From Streptomyces olivochromogenes (GTDB lineage: Bacteria > Actinomycetota > Actinomycetes > Streptomycetales > Streptomycetaceae), in NCBI RefSeq assembly GCF_001514115.1, contig NZ_KQ948451.1, forward strand, positions 764,084-828,083: DNA of 64,000 bases. The letters run 5' to 3'. Below the pieces are notes generated by a model. The model had not been told where the DNA came from and did not search any database. It worked only from the letters and a program-made list of their open reading frames with translations. Below are positions 58,637-64,000 of the stretch, in pieces. The position numbers and the translations under genes were made by a program. Every line of letters starts with the position of its first letter. The stretch's first letter is position 1.

Positions 58637-58948
58637 ATGCACCTGCAACCGCGCCCAGGAACCGCCGGGCCGAGCCCGCACCTCCGCGAACTGAAGGATG
58701 CCGTGCGCACCCTGCTCTGCCTGGACGACGACACCGCCGTCATAATCCGCCAACTCACCTGCAGCGAACCCGGCTGCCCACCCCTGGCAACCGTCGTCGC
58801 CGTGGTGCCGATGGACGGCGAGGCCCACCGCTGGACACTCCACCGCCCCGCCGACCAGATCACCGAGAACGACCTGCGAGCCACCCTGCTCCCCCACCGA
58901 CCGAACCGACCGGAACAACCGAACGGCTTCCTCGGACCAACTCTCTGA
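58637..58948 (+). CDS. 103-residue conserved actinobacterial protein, unknown function
   Basis: A 103-residue cytoplasmic protein with LKDAVRTLLCLDDDTAVIIRQLTCSEPGCPPLATVVAVVPMDGEAHRWTLHRPADQITENDLRATL. The Cys-x-x-x-x-x-C/GCPP element and RWT-HRP segment recur in small proteins often found near metal-handling or nitrate genes, but no function is known to me. ATG at 58637 with AAGGAG eight bases upstream. It may be part of the cupredoxin operon. Confidence 0.75.
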   Translation: MHLQPRPGTAGPSPHLRELKDAVRTLLCLDDDTAVIIRQLTCSEPGCPPLATVVAVVPMDGEAHRWTLHRPADQITENDLRATLLPHRPNRPEQPNGFLGPTL

Positions 58949-59133
58949 ACAGCGTCGGAACCAGGAAGGTCCGACGTTGGTGTGCGGCGCCCGCAGCGCG
59001 GCCACTTCCTCGTCCGAGAGCTGAAGGCCAAGGGCGTCCACGGGAGGTTCCGACCGTTGCAGGGGCGGACGTAGAGGTCACCGCCCGCGACGTCCTCGGT
59101 CGCAGCCGACGCTCACGCTCCTGGCAGCTGTGA

Positions 59134-59541
59134 TCAGTGCGAGGTACGGGTGCTGGTGCGCGGGCCGTCGTACTCGGCGTCGGTGACGTGCTCCAGCCAG
59201 TTGACCTCGTCGCCCTCCCACAGGGCGATGTGCTCCATGAACTGGTCCGGAGTCGCGCCGTGCCAGTGCTCCTCGCCGGGCGGGCAGCCAATGGTGTCGC
59301 CCGGGTGGGCCTCGATGATCACTCCGTCCCGGGTGCCGATCAGGGCGACTCCGGACACGACGTGCAGGGTCTGGCCCAGGCTGTGGCTGTGCCAGGCGGT
59401 GCGGGCACCGGGGGCGAAGCGGACCATGTTGGCCCGCGCCCGGGAGGGCTCCTCGCCCCGGTGGATCACGTCCGCCCAGGCGTCGCCGGTGAACCACTGG
59501 GCGGGCAGCTTCATGGTCGCGGGCTTCTTGAGGATCTCCAC
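59134..59541 (-). CDS. cupin-domain protein linked to carboxymuconolactone decarboxylase
   Basis: A 135-residue single-domain cupin. The two cupin motifs are GARTAWHSHSLGQTLHVVSG and PGDTIGCPPGEEHWHGA; the metal-binding His residues (HSH, H) are present. Proteins of this type are encoded next to carboxymuconolactone decarboxylase-like genes, as here. Start is GTG at 59541 with AAGGAG upstream. It is downstream of the decarboxylase-like gene on the same strand, so probably one operon. Confidence 0.87.
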   Translation of the reverse strand: MEILKKPATMKLPAQWFTGDAWADVIHRGEEPSRARANMVRFAPGARTAWHSHSLGQTLHVVSGVALIGTRDGVIIEAHPGDTIGCPPGEEHWHGATPDQFMEHIALWEGDEVNWLEHVTDAEYDGPRTSTRTSH

Positions 59542-59619
59542 AGTGGTACTCCTTGCGTCGGCCGTCGCAGGGCGGCCGTGAGTGGGTGATGAGAACGAGG
59601 TCCCGCGGGTGGGACGGGG

Positions 59620-59946
59620 TCAGGCCGCGCGGAACACTTCCCGGGCCACGGTCAGGGCGGACATCGCCTTGGGCCAGCCGGCGTAGAACGCCATGTGGGT
59701 GATCGTCTCGATGAGTTCCGCCTCGGTGACGCCGTTCTGCCGGGCCAGGGGGAGGTGGAAGGTGAGCTGTTCGCTGCTGCCGCTGGTGATGAGGCTGGCC
59801 ACGGTCACCAGGCTGCGGTCCCTCGGCGACAGCTCCGGGCTCTTCCACGCCTGCCCGAACAGCACGTCCTCGCTGTAGGCGGCCAGCGCGGGAGCGACGT
59901 CCCCGAACAGCTCCCGCGGACCCGGCTGGGTCGTCTTCTCCGTCAT
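59620..59946 (-). CDS. carboxymuconolactone decarboxylase family (AhpD-like) protein
   Basis: A 108-residue CMD-family protein: LSPRDRSLVTVASLITSGSSEQLTFHLPLARQNGVTEAELIETITHMAFYAGWPKAMSALTV. The CxxC of AhpD peroxidase-type members is absent, so it is closer to the PcaC-like branch. The true pathway decarboxylase is already fused in PcaL, so this is a paralogue of unknown substrate. ATG at 59946 with AAAGG upstream. It is divergent from an XRE regulator across a 216-base gap with a palindrome. Confidence 0.87.
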   Translation of the reverse strand: MTEKTTQPGPRELFGDVAPALAAYSEDVLFGQAWKSPELSPRDRSLVTVASLITSGSSEQLTFHLPLARQNGVTEAELIETITHMAFYAGWPKAMSALTVAREVFRAA

Positions 59947-59960
59947 CGTTCGTGTCCTTT

Positions 59961-59992
59961 CCACGTGTCCACGTGTCCACATGTCCACGCGT
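59961..59992. repeat. 8-bp tandem repeat, four copies, before the CMD gene
   Basis: CCACGTGT (twice), CCACATGT and CCACGCGT in exact 8-bp register, immediately upstream of the CMD ribosome site. Each copy is centred on a CACGTG-like palindrome. Confidence 0.85.
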
Positions 59993-60098
59993 CTCGGTGG
60001 CGTTCATCGCTCCGCCGGCGGCGGGGCGGCGCCGGCGCAGCCTGCGCCACAACCGATGCAACCGCAGGTCACACGCGCGTGGAAGAACTCGTTGATAC

Positions 60099-60115
60099 GT
60101 GTACTGGCAGTACAC
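60099..60115. promoter_or_regulatory. 17-bp palindrome in the XRE/CMD divergent promoter
   Basis: GTGTACT and AGTACAC are perfect arms around GGC. It lies 47 bases before the XRE start and is the probable operator for that regulator. Confidence 0.7.
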
Positions 60116-60162
60116 CCCACCGCCGGAGACACCGCCGAGGAAGCCGACGTAGCCTCGAAGCC

Positions 60163-61059
60163 ATGGACAACCGGAGCGAGGTACGCGAGTTCCTGACCAG
60201 CCGTCGCGCCAAGATCACGCCCCAGCAGGCGGGGCTGCCCGCCTACGGCGGCAACCGGCGCGTCAAGGGGCTGCGCAGGGAAGAAGTCGCACTGCTCGCC
60301 GGCGTCAGCGCCGAGTACTACGCCCGCCTGGAGCGCGGCAACCTCTCCGGCGTCTCCGAGACCGTCCTCGACTCCCTCGCCCGCGCCCTCCGGCTCGACG
60401 AAGCCGAGCGTGCCCACCTCGACGACCTGGCCCGCACCGCCAACAGCACCCGCCGCGCACCCCGCCGCCGGTCCTCCCAGCCCATCCGCCCCAGCCTTCA
60501 GCACCTGCTCGACGCGATGACCGAGGCACCGGCCTTGATCCGCAACGGCCGCCTCGACATCCTCGCCACCAACCGGCTCGGCCGCGCCCTGTACGACCCG
60601 GTCTTCGCCGACCCGGCCCGGCCCGTGAACCTCGCGCGGTACGAGTTCCTCAACCCCGGTGCGGCCGACTTCCTGCCCCAGCTGGAGTTCCAGGCGGCCA
60701 GAGCGGTGGCGCTGCTGCGCACCGAGGCGGGACGCGACCCGTACAACCGGGAGCTGACCGACCTCGTCGGCGAACTCTCCACCCGCAGCGAGAAGTTCCG
60801 CACCCTGTGGGCCGCCCACGAGGTGCGACTGCACCAGACCGGCGTCAAGCACTTCCACCATCCCGCGGTCGGCGAACTCTCCCTCCCGTTCGAGGCCCTG
60901 CCCATCCCCACCGAACCCGGCCTCACCCTCACCGCCCTCAGCGCCGAACCCGGCACCCCGTCCCACGACAGCCTCAAACTCCTCGCCAGCTGGGCCGCCA
61001 CCCTCGACCAGGACGGCCAACCGGACACCGCGGCCGCCGGCGGCGAACAGAGCGCATAG
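60163..61059 (+). CDS. XRE-family regulator with MmyB-like ligand domain
   Basis: A 298-residue regulator. The N-terminal XRE HTH lies in VKGLRREEVALLAGVSAEYYARLERGNLSGVSETVLDSLARALRLDE. The C-terminal part (about 110-285) is an MmyB-like PAS ligand domain (NGRLDILATNRLGRALYDPVF, RVHQTGVKHFHHPAVGELSLPFEAL). Such regulators sit divergent from small redox or dehydrogenase genes that they control. ATG at 60163 without a strong ribosome site. The 17-bp palindrome in front is its likely operator for itself and the CMD/cupin operon. Confidence 0.9.
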   Translation: MDNRSEVREFLTSRRAKITPQQAGLPAYGGNRRVKGLRREEVALLAGVSAEYYARLERGNLSGVSETVLDSLARALRLDEAERAHLDDLARTANSTRRAPRRRSSQPIRPSLQHLLDAMTEAPALIRNGRLDILATNRLGRALYDPVFADPARPVNLARYEFLNPGAADFLPQLEFQAARAVALLRTEAGRDPYNRELTDLVGELSTRSEKFRTLWAAHEVRLHQTGVKHFHHPAVGELSLPFEALPIPTEPGLTLTALSAEPGTPSHDSLKLLASWAATLDQDGQPDTAAAGGEQSA

Positions 61060-61291
61060 CGCGAGCCTTCCAACGCCGCCCTGGCGGTTGCACAGCCCAC
61101 ACACGGGTGCCGGGTCGACCTCGTCCGCCCCCATGACCGACGGAAGCCAGACCAACACTCTGACCAGCCTCTTCACGGAAGCCCTTCCGCCTGACAGAAG
61201 CCGCCTTGCCGAGCCACCGCGCACCTCACGACTCTGTTCCCAACCACGGCACGCGGGGCGACGGCGCCCCGCCGACAGGGACGGGAACGCC

Positions 61292-62356
61292 ATGCCTCAC
61301 ATGACCGCCTTCGCCAGGAACCAGTGGTACGTCGCCGCCTACTCGCACGAGGTCGGCCGGGAGTTGCTCGGGCGGACGATCCTCGGTGAACCGCTCGTCT
61401 TCTATCGGACGGAGGACGACGGGACGGCCGTCGCGCTGGCGGACCGGTGTGTGCACCGCCGCTTCCCGCTCTCGGAGAGCCGGCTCGACGGCGACCGGAT
61501 CGTGTGCGGGTACCACGGGTTCACGTACGACACGACCGGCAGCTGTGTGTACGTGCCGGGGCAGAAACGCATACCGCGCACGGCCCGCGTCGCCGCGTAC
61601 CCCGTCGTCGAACAGGACTCGTTCGTCTGGGTCTGGGTCGGCGACCCGGCGCTCGCCGACCCGGACGACGTCCCCCGCGCCCGGCACATGGACTCGCCGG
61701 ACTGGACCACCGTCTGCGGCATGGAGCCCATCGACGCCGACTACGGGCTGCTGGTCGACAATCTGCTCGACCTCTCGCACGAGACGTATCTGCACGGCGG
61801 TTACATCGGCACCCCCGAGGTCGCCGAGACGCCGATCACCACCGAGGTCGACGAGGGCGCGGGCATCGTGCGGGTCGGCCGGCACATGGACGACGCCGAA
61901 TGCCCGCCGTTCTACGCCCGTTCGACCGGCATCGAGGGCCGGATCACCCGCTGGCAGGACATCGAGTACCACGCGCCGTGCCTGTATCTGCTGCACAGCC
62001 GGATCGCCCCGGTCGGGGTGCTGCCCGAGGCGGACGGCAGCGACCCGAACGGCTTCCACACCGAGATCACCTACGCGATCACTCCGTCGAGCGACGGCCA
62101 TGTCTACGACTTCTGGGCGGTCTCCCGGGACTTCGCGAGGGGCGACGAGGAAGTCACCACGTTCCTGCGGGACTTCAACCACACCGTGGTGATGCAGGAC
62201 GTCGACGCGCTCAACCTGTTGCAGAAGACCCTCGGCACCGAGCGGACGGGCTACCAGGAGCTGAGCATCAACATCGACACCGGCGGTCTCGCGGCCCGCC
62301 GCATCCTCGCCCGCCTGGTCGAGGAGGGCGACAAGCCGATGGAGAAGGTCCTGTGA
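61292..62356 (+). CDS. vanA: vanillate O-demethylase oxygenase subunit (Rieske)
   Basis: A 354-residue Rieske non-heme iron oxygenase. The [2Fe-2S] ligands are Cys53-x-His55 (CVH) and Cys72-x-x-His75 (CGYH). The mononuclear-iron site is in NLLDLSHETYLHG (His163, His168). Residues FARNQWYVAAYSHEV and FPLSESRLDGDRIVCGYHGFTYD match VanA. It removes the methyl of vanillate to give protocatechuate and formaldehyde, using electrons from VanB. ATG at 61292 is used; one at 61301 is possible. Its stop overlaps the next gene's GTG. Confidence 0.9.
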   Translation: MPHMTAFARNQWYVAAYSHEVGRELLGRTILGEPLVFYRTEDDGTAVALADRCVHRRFPLSESRLDGDRIVCGYHGFTYDTTGSCVYVPGQKRIPRTARVAAYPVVEQDSFVWVWVGDPALADPDDVPRARHMDSPDWTTVCGMEPIDADYGLLVDNLLDLSHETYLHGGYIGTPEVAETPITTEVDEGAGIVRVGRHMDDAECPPFYARSTGIEGRITRWQDIEYHAPCLYLLHSRIAPVGVLPEADGSDPNGFHTEITYAITPSSDGHVYDFWAVSRDFARGDEEVTTFLRDFNHTVVMQDVDALNLLQKTLGTERTGYQELSINIDTGGLAARRILARLVEEGDKPMEKVL

Positions 62357-62544
62357 CCACGCCTCCCCGCTTCGCGCCCCGCGAGATCTACCGCATCGAC
62401 TGGATCCCGGGCACCGACGTGCTGCACGGCACCTGTCACTGCGGTGCCGAACACAGCGCCCAGGACCCGATCGAGATGTGGGAGTGGATGCTCGGCCACC
62501 CCGAAGGACATCGGCCCCAGGAGTCACGGGGGCTTGGATCATGA
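62353..62544 (+). CDS. 63-residue small protein between vanA and vanB
   Basis: A 63-residue protein, FAPREIYRIDWIPGTDVLHGTCHCGAEHSAQDPIEMWEWMLGHPEGH. The CHCGAEH cluster could bind metal. GTG at 62353 overlaps the vanA stop (GTGA) and its TGA overlaps the vanB ATG (ATGA). That double coupling supports a real gene acting with the demethylase. No known family comes to mind. Confidence 0.8.
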   Translation: MTTPPRFAPREIYRIDWIPGTDVLHGTCHCGAEHSAQDPIEMWEWMLGHPEGHRPQESRGLGS

Positions 62545-63476
62545 CCTCCTACGAAGCTGAACTCGTCGTGGAGGAGCGGGAGTTCGTCGCCGATGGTGTG
62601 CTCTCCCTCACCCTGCGCCATCCGCTCGGCGAGGAACTCCCCGCCTGGGAGCCCGGCGCCCACGTCGACGTCGTGCTCGGGGTCGGCCTCGAGCGGCAGT
62701 ACTCGCTGTGCGGGGATCCCGCGGACCGTCGGGCGTGGCGGATCGCGGTGCTGCGGGAACCGGACGGGCGCGGCGGATCCTCGTACGTGCACGAGCAGTT
62801 GGGCGCGGGCGACAAGGTCCGGGTCCGCGGCCCGCGCAACCACTTCGCGCTCGCGCCCGCCGCCCGCTACCGCTTCGTCGCGGGCGGCATCGGCATCACC
62901 CCGATCCTGCCGATGCTCGCCGCGGCGCAGGCGGCGGGCGCCGAGTGGACGCTGCTGTACGGCGGGCGGACCCGCGACTCCATGGCGTTCACCGGAGAGT
63001 TGGAGCGGTACGGGGACCGGGTGACCGTCGCTCCGCAGGACGAGTGCGGACTGCTGGACCTCGACTCCGTCCTGACCGGCGTCCCCGAGGGCACGCTCGT
63101 CTACTGCTGCGGTCCCGGCCCGCTGCTGGACGCCGTGGAGGCGCGCTGCCCCGCCGGGCTGCTGCGCGTCGAGCGTTTCCGGCCGAAGGTCCAGGAGACG
63201 GGCGGGGACGGCGAGTTCGAGGTGGAGCTCGCGCGCAGCGGGCGTACGCTGACCGTCCCCGCGGACGTCTCCGTGCTCGACACCGTGCGCGGCGCGGGCG
63301 TCGAAGTGCTCTTCTCCTGCACCGAGGGCACCTGCGGGACCTGCGAGACGGATGTCCTCGAAGGGACCCCGGACCACCGGGACTCGGTGCTCACGGACGA
63401 GGAGCGGGAGACGGGCGAGACCATGCTGATCTGCGTCTCCCGGTGCCTCGGGAAGCGGCTCGTGCTGGACTTGTGA
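62541..63476 (+). CDS. vanB: vanillate O-demethylase reductase subunit
   Basis: A 311-residue reductase. An FNR-like flavin domain (ERQYSLCGDPADRRAWRIAVLRE) and NAD domain (FVAGGIGITPILPMLAAA; YCCGPGPLLDAV) are followed by a C-terminal plant-type [2Fe-2S] ferredoxin: CTEGTCGTCETDVLEG and MLICVSRC. It passes electrons from NAD(P)H to VanA. ATG at 62541 overlaps the preceding small gene. It is last in the vanA-orf-vanB operon. Confidence 0.93.
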   Translation: MTSYEAELVVEEREFVADGVLSLTLRHPLGEELPAWEPGAHVDVVLGVGLERQYSLCGDPADRRAWRIAVLREPDGRGGSSYVHEQLGAGDKVRVRGPRNHFALAPAARYRFVAGGIGITPILPMLAAAQAAGAEWTLLYGGRTRDSMAFTGELERYGDRVTVAPQDECGLLDLDSVLTGVPEGTLVYCCGPGPLLDAVEARCPAGLLRVERFRPKVQETGGDGEFEVELARSGRTLTVPADVSVLDTVRGAGVEVLFSCTEGTCGTCETDVLEGTPDHRDSVLTDEERETGETMLICVSRCLGKRLVLDL

Positions 63477-63543
63477 GCCGCGGGGCCCCGGAGGCCCGTC
63501 TCGGCGCAGGTCCGTCTCGGCGCAGACTCGACCCACCAACTGT

Positions 63544-63557
63544 CAACAATATTGTTG
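63544..63557. promoter_or_regulatory. 14-bp perfect palindrome CAACAATATTGTTG
   Basis: The motif, with flanking TGT and GGCC, resembles GntR/FCD-type operators (TGTCAACAATATTGTTGACA-like). It lies 10 bases upstream of the -35 box of the downstream ABC gene promoter. It may be bound by an activator or repressor encoded outside the window. Confidence 0.7.
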
Positions 63558-63567
63558 GCCAAAGCCA

Positions 63568-63596
63568 TTGACCCCGCCGTACGAGGGCTCTACCTT
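63568..63596 (+). promoter_or_regulatory. promoter for the ABC solute-binding gene
   Basis: TTGACC (63568-63573) and TACCTT (63591-63596) with 17 bases between them, a vegetative-type promoter. The start site would be near 63603, leaving a leader of about 60 bases before the ATG at 63664. Confidence 0.65.
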
Positions 63597-63663
63597 CCCG
63601 CTGAGCACCCATTGCGGTGCGCGCACAGCCTGTCGGAACAATGTCGTCTGCACAGGAGGAGCC

Positions 63664-64000
63664 ATGCGTCGTCTGCTCGCCGGTCTCGCGGTCGGATCCT
63701 TTCTGGTCGCCGCGTCGGCCTGCGGTTCGTCCGGCGGCGGTGGCGCCTCGGACAAGAACGCGTCGTCCGGCGGTACCACCACGGTCAAGGTCGGGGTCAT
63801 CCCCATCGTCGATGTCGCGCCCCTCTACCTGGGCCAGCAGAAGGGCTTCTTCAGCAAGCGCGGCCTGAAGCTGTCCATGACGACCGCGCAGGGCGGCGCG
63901 GCGATCGTGCCGGGAGTGGTCAGCGGCCAGTTCCAGTTCGGGTTCAGCAACATGACCTCGCTGATGATCGCCCAGAGCCAGAACGTGCCCGTGAAGGCCG
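63664..64000 (+). CDS. ABC transporter solute-binding lipoprotein, 3' end outside window
   Basis: The first 112 residues are visible. A lipoprotein signal MRRLLAGLAVGSFLVAASAC ends in a lipobox (S-A-C), followed by a Gly/Ser linker. From about residue 44 the sequence TTTVKVGVIPIVDVAPLYLGQQKGFFSKRGLKLSMTTAQGGAAIVPGVVSGQFQFGFSN is typical of the SsuA/THI5-like (NMT1/nitrate-taurine-sulfonate) binding family. ATG at 63664 with GGAGGAG. Next to vanAB it may bring in an aromatic acid, but that is inference. Confidence 0.9.
   Translation, partial: MRRLLAGLAVGSFLVAASACGSSGGGGASDKNASSGGTTTVKVGVIPIVDVAPLYLGQQKGFFSKRGLKLSMTTAQGGAAIVPGVVSGQFQFGFSNMTSLMIAQSQNVPVKA

Overview
The window is chromosomal DNA from a Streptomyces or very close actinomycete. 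GC is very high with strong third-position bias, and several genes are typical of the genus: an SsgA-like sporulation protein, a Wbl regulator, DUF2510 proteins, PcaV, an ECF sigma/anti-sigma pair and an RsbW-like ATPase cassette. The order ssgD - ABC-F - DDAH - LigD polymerase/ligase - pcaV/pca resembles, from memory, the S. coelicolor SCO67xx region. I see no phage, transposon, integrase or CRISPR array. One gene is cut at each edge.

Layout. 0-7.8 kb: a partial small protein, an Asp-box secreted protein, ssgD, a PEP-mutase/ICL-like enzyme, a GPP34 protein, an ABC-F ATPase with a long leader, DDAH, and an acyl-ACP desaturase behind a triple palindrome. 7.8-14.1 kb: a minus-strand block with a giant HEAT-like protein, an LRR protein, a zinc-ribbon SDR and three unusual tRNA genes that look co-transcribed. 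14.3-21 kb: Wbl, VOC, TetR, LacI and HEAT genes. 20.8-24.2 kb: divergent NHEJ-type polymerase and DNA ligase, then a DUF3048 lipoprotein. 24.3-28.4 kb: an uncharacterised protein, a MoxR AAA+ ATPase and a VWA metallopeptidase-like protein in one operon. 28.6-35.7 kb: pcaV and the complete divergent pcaIJFHGBL operon, which converts protocatechuate to acetyl-CoA and succinyl-CoA. 35.8-48.3 kb: a LAL-like ATPase without its HTH, an MHS transporter with anmK, a TetR/PAP2/DMT locus with a six-unit operator array, a scramblase-like protein and a TAT phospholipase C. 48.4-54.3 kb: a divergent four-gene locus built around a CHAT (caspase-like) protein, then an RsbW-like cassette. 54.7-58.9 kb: ECF sigma and anti-sigma genes divergent from a cupredoxin/metallophosphoesterase/membrane operon. 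59.1-64 kb: cupin and carboxymuconolactone decarboxylase-like genes with an XRE regulator, then vanillate demethylase vanA-orf-vanB and the start of an ABC solute-binding protein.

How it works together. Vanillate demethylation by VanAB gives protocatechuate, which the pca operon degrades under PcaV control. The MHS transporter and the ABC binding protein are possible uptake partners.

A repeated theme is short degenerate tandem repeats (8-40 bp units) in the gaps. Several sit on or directly after stop codons.

Most interesting candidates: (i) the atypical tRNA trio mixed with SDR/LRR/HEAT genes, (ii) the six-unit 16-bp-period operator array at 43.1 kb, (iii) the CHAT locus, (iv) the MoxR-VWA-unknown operon, and (v) a possible minimal-uORF attenuator ahead of the ABC-F gene.
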